Assembly: GCA_037974665.1 (NCBI GenBank)
Contig: CM075768.1
Coordinates: 9,345,501-9,409,500, forward strand
From: Ehretia macrophylla
Lineage: Eukaryota; Streptophyta; Magnoliopsida; Boraginales; Ehretiaceae
DNA: 64,000 nt
Direction of reading: 5' to 3'
Shown: positions 47,090 to 59,428 of the stretch, in pieces
Numbering within the stretch: position 1 is the first letter of the stretch
Layout of the letters: every line of letters begins with the position of its first letter
Notes under the pieces: model-generated
The model's database searches: none
Told to the model about the DNA's origin: nothing
Seen by the model: the letters and a program-made list of their open reading frames with translations, nothing else
Made by a program: the position numbers and the translations under genes

Positions 47090-48627
47090 TGTGAAACCCC
47101 AGTTTTTGTCTTTGCCTCGATTTGCGTGTCTTTGCCTCGATTTGCGTGATTTGACCTGTTTATGTGTTATATGAGTTAGAATGTGCTAAATATATGATTT
47201 ATATTCCTAATACATGCTATGTGTGCATTCATGAAATTTTTATAAAAAAACGGCATTGAAAATTTTATCGTCGATTTTTGTGAATAGTGTTTTGAACGCA
47301 CGTCCTCTAAAATTTTTACATGGGTATCTTAAACATCTTAAAACCTAGTCCTCTATTATTAATAGACCTATGTTTGATAAAAAGTGATTCTGAAATGAAA
47401 TAGTAATTTAAATAGACTTTTCGGGATAAAAGTAGCATTTTTTAGCCAAATAGTAATTTTTTCTAAACCCGATTCTTGCATTGACTTTCGTTGACCTAGT
47501 ATATATTAATATAAATGTATTTATATGTGGTATTAAATGATTTTAGATTAATTGTGCATTCAAAAGATATTTGAAAATAAATAATATGACTTTTCACCTT
47601 CTTTTGCAAAAATCGAGTTTTTAATTGAGTCGGATGTAAATCTATGCATGTGAAACTTGTTGTCAACTAAAAATATACTACTTAAAAATAGTCTAAGTGT
47701 TAATTGCATTTGGGTGAGCAAAAATAGTCTAAAAATAATTAAAAGACTAAAAATACTAGTTAAAAGACTAAAAATACTAACTTTGACTTTGCAAATTTTG
47801 TTGACCTTGAGCTTATATCATCAACAAACATTAAAAACAAAGCAAACACAATCACAAAACACACACATTACCGAAAATCTATGAGGGAGAAGAAAGAAGG
47901 CATTTACAAGATTTTTCACATAGATTTTGCAATTCAAGTACAAATCACTTCATTCAAAGCTTGATTTCACTTGTTGGGCATCCATTCTACATCTTTCTTG
48001 CATCAAAACACATCAAAGGTGAGAGAAAAAATCTAGATCTCAAAATGTCATTTTTATGTTTTTGCATATAATTGAATTTTGAACCATTAGAATGTTGAAT
48101 TGATGTTATATTCTTGCTCAGTGCATGCTAAGGATCATTTATATGTGTTTATATAAGATTTGAACCGTTGTAGCATGAATTTTTATTTTCCGGGTATTAA
48201 AATTGAGTTGTTGGCTATTTGATGAATAATTAGAGTTGTGGTGGTTGGAATCGATTGCTGTTAGCTTGTAAAAGTTTGTTAAATACGTGGTAGTAATGTT
48301 ATAATGTCGAAATTTTGATTGTGATATCGGTGTGAAAGTCCAGAAATTTCAGCCTTGATGCATTAGGGTTTTATGGTTGTTGGGCTTGATGTGGATGGTT
48401 TATGGTTAGTTTCCGAGGGAGTTAATGTTGTTGATTGAGTGGGTGAGTGATAGAAACTAGTTTGGAGGTTATTGGTTTAGTAGAATGTAAGTTATGACTT
48501 TTAGAAGTTTGGGTTATCTTTCTTTAAAATGTTGAATTATGCCTTTGGATGTTTGGGTGGTGTTTGAGTGAATGAATTGTGAGTTGTTGATGGTTAGACT
48601 AGGGTTTGAATGTGTGGTTATTGCATG

Positions 48628-48660
48628 TTAAGTTGGATGGCCTACTTTGTCATCTAACTT
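48628..48660 (+). other. Hairpin H1 with CTACTTT loop (B3 5' LTR, copy 1)
   Basis: AAGTTGGATGGC, loop CTACTTT, GTCATCTAACTT: twelve consecutive RNA pairs, two of them G-U. Repeated at 11466-11496, 14837-14867 (minus) and 53998-54029. Confidence 0.82.
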
Positions 48661-48734
48661 AGTTGTTGAGTTGTTAATTGTTATTTGATGATATGTTGTT
48701 GAAATGATGATTATTGATTGATTATTGATGAACC

Positions 48735-48765
48735 GGGAGATATGCAACCTACTTTGTTGTTCTCC
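48735..48765 (+). other. Hairpin H1 with CTACTTT loop (B3 5' LTR, copy 2)
   Basis: GGGAGATATGCAAC, loop CTACTTT, GTTGTTCTCC. Inner pairs GCAAC/GTTGT; outer GGAG/CTCC pair with unpaired bases between. Counterparts at 14727-14758 (minus) and 54104-54134. Confidence 0.7.
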
Positions 48766-49188
48766 TGTGATATTTGATTATTGATGAGTCGGGAGATAGT
48801 CAACGTGAAAGGTTGTCCTCCTGAGATTTGAATGTTTATTATTATTGTCATGAGTCTTGATATGTGTGTGCCACCTCTCGGGCAGCGTTGGGCTGTCGAG
48901 TTGAAAACGACATGACTATCATAGGCTAACCCCAGCTCACATAGGCGGAGGTGCCATGGAGGGAGGGGCTAGAGAGGTACCTCGGGTGCGTGAGTAATGG
49001 GGAGTTACAAGAAGAACGGTTGAGATCGTGATGGCGTTTAGAGCTACACCAACTAGAGTATCCTTTATTAATTGGTTATTATAATTAATGTGCTTATATT
49101 GTTATTGGTGATTATTATGTGTTTACTGCTCAAAGGATGATTTCCAAGGAGTATAGTAAATACTGTTAGGGATCTATCGAATCCTCAC

Positions 49189-49211
49189 TGGGCTTGTTTT
49201 ATATAAGCTCA
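49189..49211 (+). other. Hairpin H2 (B3 5' LTR)
   Basis: TGGGCTT, loop of nine, AAGCTCA: seven pairs with one G-U. It lies about 22 bases before the acceptor-like CAG. D-outer has TGAGCT/AGCTCA and A1 TGAGCAA/TTGCTCA at the same place. Confidence 0.75.
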
Positions 49212-49711
49212 CTCTCAATTATTGCATGCATACAGGTGATATTGATCAAGATTACGGATACGTGCCTTAGGAAGCTAAGAATGTGCTTTATGTGGACGAG
49301 TTTTGTGTGCCGGAGTCGTTGCCATGAATTTGTCTTAGTTGTTGTAATATGTTATATTGTATAACTTACTCAATTATAAGACTTATGTATATTGCTAATT
49401 TAGTAGTCTTGTTTTGGAACATGGTTAAGTTGCTAGATTGGTTATAATCTATTTTGGGAAAAATGTATGTTATATAGTAAATGTATGATGTTGGAACGGA
49501 GGCGTATAACCTATGGATGCAATGGTAAAAGAATGTTTATTGTATATTGTGGTTCTGTTGTTTAATTGTTGAATTGTTGTGGAGTTGGTTGTATGAGTTG
49601 CGAATAGGTTGGTTTAGAGCCTTGGTGTCCTAATTATTGTCGTTATACTGCCGAAATTCCGTTGCATCCTGACTAATTGTAGGAGGGGTCGAGTTGGGGC
49701 GTTACATTAAG

Positions 49712-49723
49712 TGGTATCAGAGC
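49712..49723 (+). other. Element B3 primer-binding site
   Basis: TGGTATCAGAGC five bases after the LTR, a perfect tRNA-iMet primer site. It proves plus orientation. Confidence 0.92.
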
Positions 49724-52458
49724 ACATGTTTAGCTGTCAGCCGGGGTATCCTCGGAATGTAGGTAGTGGTCTAAGCATGCAAGTATGTATTAATTGAAAG
49801 AAAAGTGAAACATATGTTAATATGTTTATGTGATTAATTTACTTATGTGTCTAACTTTCTATATGATCAATATGCTTTATGTGTTAAGTGAACTAATGTG
49901 GTCAATATGTTTTATGTGATAACGTGTCTTACGTGCTCAATGTGTTGTAGTTAATATGCATTTTGTGATTAATGTGTATTATGTGACAAATGTGTTTTAT
50001 GTGATTGAAGTGTCTGTGTGAAGTTAGTTGTTTATGTGGTTTTAATTGTTTATAACTAGCTTATGTGAAACAACGTGCTTTAGGTGCTCAATGTGCTTTA
50101 AGTGACCAATGTGAGTTACGTGATCAACTTGTCTTATGTGAAGTTTGTTGCGTATGTGACTTTAATTATTTATAACTTACTTCTGTGATATAACCTATTT
50201 ATGTGATGTTGGCTACTTATATGTTGAATTGTGTGTTATGTGATAATGTTGTAATATATGATAATCATGTAATATGTTAGTACTTGTTTTCATGAGATAT
50301 AAATGTATATATGCTATAAATGTGGGTGATTCTTTTGGGTGAAGTAAGGATGACTGCAAGAGTTTTCGGAAATAGAGGTAGGCCATGATTTTGAATTATT
50401 ATTATTCTAGTAGTTTATCAGTGAGATTTTAATTGTTATGTTTATGGATTTTAGTCTCGGCTTAGTGGATTGATTTTGATGTTCCTTTAGAGAGAATGAA
50501 GTTGTTCGAGAAAATAACAATGTATCTTGATTATTATAATTACTTTTTTTGCCTTGTTATTACTTGGAGATGGATCATAAGTTGAGGTTTCCTTGAGGCT
50601 GTGATTAGACACTTTTGGAGTCTCAACTTAGACTATACTTCCTTGAGGTTATTTTAGAATGAATTTATTTGAGGAATTAGTGATGTATATTTGTGAATGG
50701 AATGAAGTGTGGTATAATATGTGAATATTTCTACTATTTGGGATTGCTATATTATTAATGGATATTTTGGAGTTTTGATCTTTAAACCTTGGAGCCAATT
50801 AGAGTGATTCCTGACTAAAGTTACTTTGTTCGAAGATGTAATTGTTGGGATATAAAATTATTTGAGGAAATAAGAATGCATTTTGGTGACTGAACATTTA
50901 CTTGCCTACATCAAGCTTTTGAGTTCTAGGTGGTATGACTTTCTAAATTGTTGATTGGGGATTCTCTTGTGTTATAATGGGTTAGTATGAATCTGTATTG
51001 TGTTATTCGATTTTGGAGTCTTCATTAGTTAATCTTGTTGGGTAATCGGTGATTTATCTTGTTTGGTGATTGATCTGGTACGGAATGTAAATTTTGGAGT
51101 GATTGGTATGACTCCTTAGGTTCTCTAGATCTCTTTAGTGTCTTGTTTTGGAGGAAGATAGATTGTAGGATTTGACTTGTTGGTATTTAAATGTGTAGGT
51201 GGGACACCCCTTTTGTGCTTCCTATTCTATTGGTCTTATTATTCTTTTCTACTCTATTCTCACTTATTTGAGAGAGAGTTACACTTTTCTAGCATATCAA
51301 TTGTTTCTTGAAAGTTTTGCTTATTGGATTAATGGATCCTATACTCATTTGACATTGTTTCTATTCTTAACATTCATATTTGCTTCTTATAGCAATGTCG
51401 CTTATTGGAGTTAAGGTTTGAGACTTCTATATTTCATTCTATATCTCCAGCCATTGGTTTCAATATTTCATTTCATCCTATTACTATTCATTTGAAAGTA
51501 ATTTTTCCTTTGGTATACCCTTTTACTTGTTCGAATTTCACTTGCTTGATGTACTCCCTACCTAAGTACATCATTGTCATTCTTGTTGATCCTTGTTAAT
51601 CCTATTGTTTTATTGTTAAATGCTGAGCCATTACTTTGCTTGTAATTGCTCACTCAAAGTACTTGGCACTGTCCTGTTGTTATCATTTCTTATTCGTACT
51701 TCTTTGGTATTGCGTGCTGAGATACTCTTGCCACTCATGTTTTCTATTGAATTAATCATCTCTTATTTGTTAATTTCATTTCGCCTCAAGTACAACTTAC
51801 TTGTTGGCTCCTTGAACAATCATCGAGAATTGAAATGTTTACTTGTTCAAGAATGTTTGTTCAACATACTCAGCACTGTTTTGATCCGTCATCATCCTTT
51901 GTTCGTACTTATTTAACTGATAGGTGCTGAGACAGTCCTTATTTTAGTTATCATGCTTTCTTATTAAACTATTAGCCTCTTGATTCTCTAACTTGTTTGA
52001 CCTCTTGCTCCCTTGATTGTTGGCTCAAATATGACTTTCCATATCCTTATTTCTTTGTAAATTTCATAATAGCCATATTCTGACCAATGTCACTTTTGAG
52101 ATATTTCCTTGATCAATAATCATTCATGTTATCGTGAATGAGTTTTTAAATCATCGGAGTGTTCGTAGAGCTCTTTTGTGTAGTAGGGGATGATTGATAA
52201 GTAGTGGTGTCATGCTAAGATTTTGGAGTTGCAATTTCTTTCATATGCAATATGATATTAGGTGGGATAAAATTATGAATTGAAGATTGTCTTGGAATTA
52301 TGATAATCATCTTGCAGTCAATAGAGTTTGTTCTTTTGAGGTCTTTGGTTGGGTGTCATCCTAAGAGATAAATGAGAACTAAGAGAAGTATTGTTAAGTG
52401 TAACGATTGAGGATTTAATTGTTTGTCAGTTCGAAAATTGCGCGGACGCAATTGTTTT
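49724..52458 (+). mobile_element. Element B3 internal region (non-coding)
   Basis: 2.7 kb with no gag, RT or integrase in any frame that I can see. 49780-50300 is a leader of repeated TTATGTG/GTGCTTTATGTG motifs. 50330-52400 contains repeated TTTGGAGT and CTTGAGG segments and several short open frames of hydrophobic composition with no family resemblance. The element is non-autonomous. Confidence 0.82.
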
Positions 52459-52471
52459 AAGTGGGGGAGAA
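52459..52471 (+). other. Element B3 polypurine tract
   Basis: AAGTGGGGGAGAA directly before the 3' LTR start TGTGAAACC. Confidence 0.88.
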
Positions 52472-55075
52472 TGTGAAACCCCAACTTTCGTCTTTACTTC
52501 GATTTGCGTGTCTTTGCCTCGATTTGCGTGATTTGACCTGTTTATGTGTTATATAAGTTAGAATGTGCTAAATATGTGATTTATATTTCTAATACATGTT
52601 ATTTGTGCATTCATGAAATTTTCATCAAAAAACGACATTAAAAATTTTATCGTCGGTTTTTGTGAATAGTATTTTGAATGCACGTCCGCTAAAATTTTTA
52701 CACGGGTGTTTTAAACGTCTTAAAACCTAGTCCTCTATTATTAATAGACTCATGTTTGATAAAAATTGATTCTGAAACGAAATAGTAATTTAAATAGACT
52801 TTTCGGGCTAAAAGTAGCATTTTTGAGCCAAATAGTAATTTCTTCTAAACCCGATTCTTGTATTGACTTTTGTTGACCTATTATATATTAATATAAATGT
52901 ATTTATATGTGGTATTAAATGATTTTAGATTAATTGTGCATTCAAAAGACATTTGAAAACAAATAATATGACTTTTCACCTTCTTTTGTAAAAATCGAGT
53001 TTTTAACCAAGTCGGGTGTAAGTCTATGCATGTGAAACTTGTTGTCAACTAAAAATATACTACTTAAAAATAGTCTAAGTGTTAATTGCATTTGGGTGAG
53101 CAAAAATAGTCTAAAAACAATTAAAAGACTAAAAATACTTTGACTTTGCAAATTTTGTTGACCTTGAGCTTATATCATCAACACACATTAAAAACAAAGC
53201 AAACATACTCACAAAACACACACATTACCGAAAATCCATGAGGGAGAAGAAAGAAGGCATTTTCAAGGTTTTTTAAAGCATTTTTCCCATAGATTTTACA
53301 ATTCAAGTCCAAATCACTTCATTCAAAGCTTGATTTCACTTGTTGGGCATCCATTCTACATCTTTCTTGCATCAAAACAAATCAAAGGTGAGAGAAAAAT
53401 TCTAGATCTCGAAATGTAATTTTTATGTTTTTGCATATAATTGAATTTTGAACCGTTAGAATGTTGAATTGATGTTATATTATTGCTCAGTGCATGCTAA
53501 GGATCGTTTATATGTATTTATATAAGATTTGAACCGTTGTAGCATGAATTTTTATTTTTCAGGTAATAAAATTGAGTTGTTGGCAATTTGTTGAATAATT
53601 GGAGTTGTGGTGGTTGGAATCGATTGCTGTTAGCTTGTAAAAGTTTGTTAAATACGTGGTAGTAATGTTATAATGCCGAAATTTTGATTGTGATGTCGGT
53701 GTGAAAGTCCGGAAATTTCAGCCTTGATGCATTAGGGTTTTAAGGTTGTTGGGCTTGATGTGGATGGTTTATGGTTGGTTTCCGAGGGAGTTAATGTTGT
53801 TTATTGAGTGGGTGAGTGATAGAAAATGGTTTGGAGGTTATCGGTTTAGTAGAATGTAAGTTATGACTTTTAGAAGTTTGAGTTGTCTTTCTTTAAAATG
53901 TTAAATTATGCCGTTGGATGTTTGGGTGGTGTTTGAGTGAATGAATTGTAAGTTGTTGATGGTTAGACTAGGGTTTGAATGTGTGGTTGTTCCATGTTAA
54001 GTTGGATGGCCTACTTTGTCATCTAACTTAGTTGTTGAGTTGTTAATTGTTATTTGATGATATGTTGTTGAAATGATGATTATTGATTGATTATTGATGA
54101 ACCGGGAGATAAGAAACCTACTTTGTTGTCCTCCTGTGATATTTGATTATTGATGAGCCAGGAGATAGTCAAAGTGAAAGGTTGTCCTCCTGAGATTTGA
54201 ATGTTTATTATTATTGTCATGAGTCTTGATATGTGTGTGTCACCTCTCGGGCAGCGTCAGGCTGTCGGGTTGAAAACGGCATGACTATCATAGGCTACCC
54301 CCAGCTCGCATGGGCGAAGGTACCATGGAGGGAGGGGTTAGAGAGATACCTCGGGTGCGTGAGTAATGGGGAGTTACAAGAAGAACGGTTGAGATCGTGA
54401 TGACGTTTGGAGCTACACCAACTAGAGTATCCTTTATTGATTGGTTATTATAATTAATGTGCTTATATTGTTATTGATGATTATTATGTGTTTACTGCTC
54501 AAAGGATGATTTCCAAGGAGTATAGTAAATACTGTTAGAGATCTATTGAATCCTCACTGGGCTTGTTTTATATAAGCTCACTCTCAATTATTGCATGCAT
54601 ACAGGTAATATTGATCAAGATTACGGATACGTGCCTCAGGAAGCTAAGAATGTGCTTTATGTGGACGAGTCTTGTGTGCCGGAGTCGTTGCCATGAATTT
54701 GTCTTAGTTGTTGTAATATGTTATATTGTATAACTTACTCAATTATAAGACTTTTGTATATTGCTAATTTAGTAGTCTTGTTTTGGAACATGGTTAGGTT
54801 GCTAGATTGGTTATAATCTATTTTGGGAAAAATGTATGTTATATAGTAAATGTATGATGTTGGAACGGAGGCGTATAACCTATGGATGCAATGGTAACAA
54901 AATGTTTATTGTATATTGTGGTTCTGTTATTTAATTGTTGAATTGTTGTGGAGTTGGTTGTATGAGTTGCGAAGAGGTTGGTTTAGAGCCTCGGTGTCCT
55001 AATTACTGTCGTTATATTGCCGAAATTCCGTTACGTCCTGACTGATTGTAGGAGGGGTTGAGTTGGGACGTTACA
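52472..55075 (+). repeat. Element B3, 3' LTR
   Basis: 2604 bp, highly similar to the 5' LTR. H1 at 53998-54029 and 54104-54134, H2 at 54558-54580, donor GT 53388, acceptor CAG 54602-54604, short frame to 54696 (open here, DYGYVPQEAKNVLYVDES). Confidence 0.94.
54605..54696 (+). other. Conserved short reading frame after the LTR acceptor (B3 3' LTR)
   Basis: Same phase as B1, B2 and B5; ends PESLP and TGA. The 5' LTR of the same element has CAG changed to TAG in the VPQE codon, so its frame is broken. Confidence 0.5.
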
Positions 55076-55080
55076 TGGTT

Positions 55081-56286
55081 TGTTAATCTAATCCACCACC
55101 TAAGGTCACATCCCCTTAGGATTTCCACTAGCTCCACTAGTAGTGCTCCTTCACAAGTTGGTGAAACACAAACCAACAATACAAGACCTCTTGACTCCAC
55201 AAGAGTAGTACAAACCGTTTACTTCTTTGAGTCCACAAGAAGATTTCAAACACTCCCTATACAATGAATCTCTCAAAGTTATAGATTTATAGTATTTATC
55301 TCACAACAAGAATGTAATGAATGTTGAGTACAATGATCTCTCTTTTAGAGTGAATGAATACAATTCAAAGCTCTCTTGAATGGTCAATGATTTACAAGTT
55401 AAAGCTCAATGATTTGTGTAAGCAATGTATTTTTAATGATATAAAAGCTATAGAGCAATTGTTTGTAGTTAGAAGAGGTGTTTTGAGCACTTGGGATGTT
55501 TGAAAATATATAGAAAAAGATGCCAACAGATAGTAACGACTATATTTTTCAAACTGGCAGACCAACTGGTCGTATGATCCGATCGTGTTAACACGACCAG
55601 GTATCAAGTCCGAACTCACAATAAAGCACAACTACGACCATTTGGTTGTATACACCGGTCGTATTTAACACGACCAGGTATCAAGCCCAGACAAGTTCGT
55701 ACCTTACTGCCTTGTGGGGCGGTCGTGATAGCTGGTCTTGATATCAAGACCGACTATCAAGACCAGGTCACTCAAAACTCTTTGCAAAGTTTGTTTGACA
55801 TATTTTTCAATAAAACCTTTGAAAAACTATGCTTTTAAAAGAACTTTTGTGACCCAAAATTTGGTTTATGTTTTCCAAAAAAAATGAATTCAAAATATTT
55901 ATGAGCTTTAGTTGCAAATCAATGCCAAACTATAAATGTAAGGCCGCTACCTCTTATGTCGCCACTTCTCTATCCTTATGACTTCATTCCATTTTTTGAT
56001 AATTTTCATTGGTGAGTCCTTTGTGGAAGGTGGCATTTGAATCATCTTGACTTTAGTCTTTACACCGTGAAACTTTTTAGATAATTGAGGATGCTTGAGC
56101 TTGATCACCTTCAAAGACTTGGAATTTGATCTTACTTTCTTGGCTTTTAAAGTCATTGAAGATTCTTCATATCTATGACTAATTAAGATCATTTAAAATT
56201 TGTACAAGCCATGATTAGTAATCATATATCATATTATTAAGATTTGGTTATCATCAAAATATGAGATCAAATCCTTTAGGCTAACA
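55081..56286 (-). repeat. Copia-2 right LTR, second part
   Basis: Resumes at TGTTAATCTAATCCACC, as in the left LTR near 30391, and ends GGCTAACA followed by ATTAC. Confidence 0.92.
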
Positions 56287-57704
56287 ATTACCATTTCTAC
56301 CATCATCTTCCATCTCCACGATTCTTTTTCTCCACCTAACAAAGCCACCATTTCCTTCATCTTTATCACATTTTATTCATCTCCACCAGAGTGTCCAGTC
56401 CTAAAACCATCACCGCATTCCACCTCGTCTCAAAATCTTTCAAAAATCATCCAAGATCTAGGTGGAACTATAACAAAACTCTTATAATGGTTGAAAATTG
56501 GTTTCTTATAAAATGGGTTTGATGAAGATGTTAAATATTGCATTTTAGAGGTTTGATTCGTACTTAAAACTAGGAGATGAGTATTTTAGTTTAAAAATTC
56601 ATAAAAATTGATGTAAAAAGGTAAAGATTTACACTTGCTGGAATATTTTGCAATGACTTTCTTGTCATCTAAAAATGGTAAGCATTGAAGGGTTATTTTA
56701 TAATTGCACAAAACTAAAATGGCATTGTTGTTATTATACCACACTAAGTATTAATGACATGGCAAGAATTTATTTGAGATGTTTCTAGAAAATGTCAAGG
56801 AGGAGGAGGAGGATAAAGTGGTGGGATCAATGAGGATTAGGGAAAGGAAAATTGGGAGAAGTGGGAAAGGGAATGTTAAAGGGGAAAATGAAGAATAGTT
56901 GTGGGGGTAATTTTAAGGAAATGTGGCGTTCTCTTTTAGGTTCATTTTGCCAATCACTTTTTTTTTTTACTTTTTTTTTTTATAAATGTGAAAAGACAAT
57001 TACTGACTTACAAACTTAGCAAATTTCAACTCTATCAAGCTTCATAGGAGAATGTGGTTAATATCAATTTTGGTGGAGAGCTTGAAATATGCCAATGTCA
57101 TAGGAAATATGGCTTGGACCCTTATGATCATTTTTCTCACATGCGTAATAAACCTTGTTAATAAGAGCATTTCATTCTGATTTAATTTCCATTTATTTAA
57201 AGAATATGAGAGTTACCCAAATATTGGATAGAACGGTCTAATATTAATGTGTTTTAATCAGATATTCTAAATTTGGTTCACGATTTGACATGTATTATAC
57301 TAAAGAAAAAGAATACCAGAATTCGAGAATGCTAAATTTTTTCATACTATCTCCTATATATAGATACATAATGTAGCCTACTTATCAATTCATAAATATC
57401 ATATCGTTCATCAGTGTAAACTATTTATTTTGTTGTATTTAATAGTTCTAAATAGAGTCGTATTGTATGAGAAAGTTATGTTAATTTGATCTTAATGAAT
57501 GTTATTTTTGTGTTTTAATTGTGAAGGAACAAACCTCGACTCAATTAGTAAGTGGGTCTTACATCTCATGAAAAGAAGGACTAGATATATATTCGTTCAT
57601 CTTATAGTAAATGACCGTCGTGTATTCACTTGTTTAAAACAAATAAGAAGTGAATGAGATATTGAAGACAAATTTAGAAGATTAACATGATGAAAAAAAA
57701 AATT
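56287..57704. other. Unassigned DNA right of nest 2
   Basis: The first 120 bases are C/T-rich and continue the tract left of the Copia-2 insertion (29870-30197). The rest is AT-rich without recognised coding or element ends. I see nothing more in it. Confidence 0.5.
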
Positions 57705-57825
57705 GAGATTCAAGAGTAGCCTACTGGTGCGTTACTCCCCCTAGTAGTTAGGAGACTAAGGTTCGAGTCTCATGAGAGTAAGGGGCAAGTGGAGGTGGGG
57801 GTTAGGGGTATATATATATATATGT
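57705..57825 (+). mobile_element. tRNA-derived SINE
   Basis: An A-box-like TAGCCTACTGGTGC (57717-57730) and a B-box GGTTCGAGTCT (57760-57770) are spaced as in RNA polymerase III promoters. The end is a TA run. A-rich sequence lies just before it. The layout fits plant tRNA-derived SINEs. The family was not identified and target duplications are unclear. Confidence 0.6.
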
Positions 57826-57844
57826 AGAGTCAAGTTTGGATAAG

Positions 57845-58285
57845 TTTTTTTTTTGCTAAATTAGCAAGAGTGTATTTTATTAACAAAAGCAAAGTGCAAA
57901 GTACATCAAAGCAAACGACAAAGAAAAACGACCAAGTAAGAGAAAAAAATCCCAAAAGGGAAGAAATAACTGCAAACAATTAAAAGTATAAGATGAAACT
58001 AGGAGAAAACCTAACAGATGTCATATCAACTCAATACTGAGTCTAGATATATCAACAAAAGATCGGATGAGACTTGTGCTTTTGAAAAAATTTCCTATTA
58101 GGGCGTTGCAAGCATGTTCTCTTAGGTGCTCGTAATAAATCTGTTCTCTCGTAATTTCTTTGTCATTAAATAAGAGATTGTTCATTTCCTTCCAGATATG
58201 GTAAATTGAGGTACAAAAGAAGAGTCGGAACATGTAGATTATAGTCTTTTCGTTACCTGCAAAATCCATTTTTTGCATGCAAAGT
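57845..58285 (-). mobile_element. LINE 3' end (5'-truncated), zf-RVT-like C-terminus
   Basis: On the minus strand 58278-58021 reads FRLFFCTSIYHIWKEMNNLL and further, the W-K-E-R-N type end of plant L1-like LINE reverse transcriptases. After the stop comes a 3' UTR and then an A tail (T run 57846-57855). The second reading frame of a LINE is over 1000 residues; only about 85 remain, so this is a dead, strongly truncated insertion. A possible 10-bp duplication GTCAAGTTTG lies at 57829-57838 and 58403-58412, but the latter is about 120 bases beyond clear LINE sequence. Confidence 0.72.
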
Positions 58286-59428
58286 GTGATTGAAATGCAA
58301 TCAAATTAAGTCTTGTTCAAATTTTAATAGAAGGTGGTCGTGGTAAAAAACAAGAAATTTTGATGCAAGAAGAAGTGGAAATGAAGCATGGATCATTAAA
58401 AGGTCAAGTTTGTTCGATCGGAACATTTGGGTATATGACTACAACTAGAATGGAAAAAACGTGATGCCTAATCGATCAGGAAAATTCCCAATTGTTCAGG
58501 CTACATGAAGACCAAAAAAGTGTTTGTCCAATTGATTAGGCAAATTCCCAATCGATATGACAAAAAACAATTTGGAAAAAAAATTCACCTGATCGAAACT
58601 AAAGCAGCTAAGTTAGTCAAAACCCGATTTTGACTAAGTTGTCGCCTTTAAATAGCCTTATACACACACAAGAAGGGTCTTTTACCCAATTTGCAAGCCC
58701 TAACACTCCAAGAAGGCAATCAACTTCTTCCAAAGGCAAGACCATGACAAGATCAAAGCATGAGAAGATTCAAGACTACCCACCCATCATCATTCTTTCC
58801 AAAATCCACCAATGAGTTCTCTTGAAGTTTATATTTTTACCTTGCCTTGGGTTTTCTTTCCTATGTGTTCATACTAAATACCCATGATTTGGCATCTAGC
58901 AAGTTACTTGATTTTATGTTAGGATTTGGGTTTTAATTCATTGATTCATACTTGAATTTCATGTTTTAATTTTCTTGATTTATCATCTATATACTTGTAG
59001 TTGTAGTTTTGTAATTCAAGAAATCTCATTCTTTTTCCATTGAATCTTGTAGATTCTAGTGGTATGAATTAGGAGTAAATCAATTAGTTAATGATTAGTT
59101 TTAATTGAGACAGGTAATCAACTACGATAATCTATGCCTATTAATTTCAATTAGAAGTTAGGGTGAAATTTGGTTAGATGATCTATGCCTATTAATTTCA
59201 ATTAGAAGTTAAGGTGAAATTTGGTTAGTTAATTCAGGTCAAGTGAATGATAATCTATGACTTAGAGATATGATATACGTCAATACCCCTTAGTTACTTT
59301 AACTCATATGATTAAAACTTGTAGCCTAATCCATTCATAAGTAATTGGCTAAACTCGAATCTACAATCATAAAGAATACCAATTTAGGCAACCTACCATC
59401 CCAAATCAACTTTTTGCTACTTATACAT
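58286..59428. other. Unassigned DNA before nest 3
   Basis: No clear gene. 58500-58700 has repeated CCAATCGATCAGG-like motifs and a TTTAAATA box followed by a polar open frame (58630-58815) without known domains. This could be an old LTR promoter and leader. 59128-59230 holds a 51-bp tandem duplication. Confidence 0.45.
59128..59232 (+). repeat. 51-bp tandem duplication
   Basis: ATCTATGCCTATTAATTTCA and the following 30 bases occur twice in a row, with about two differences. Confidence 0.88.

Larger units (their letters stand above)
47090..49706 (+). repeat. Element B3, 5' LTR
   Basis: 2617 bp, TGTGAAACCCCAG to GGGGCGTTACA. Donor AAAG|GTGAGAG (GT 48019), H1 at 48628-48660 and 48735-48765, a third H1-like hairpin at about 48785-48830, H2 at 49189-49211, acceptor CAG 49233-49235, and a short frame to 49327 that here has a TAG in the middle. 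Confidence 0.94.

Noticed and set aside
51199..51916. Three hydrophobic plus-strand frames in B3 that look like membrane proteins
   Set aside because: T-rich sequence gives Leu/Phe/Ile-rich translations in any frame. They lack a common frame, a start context or family motifs, so I do not call an env-like gene.
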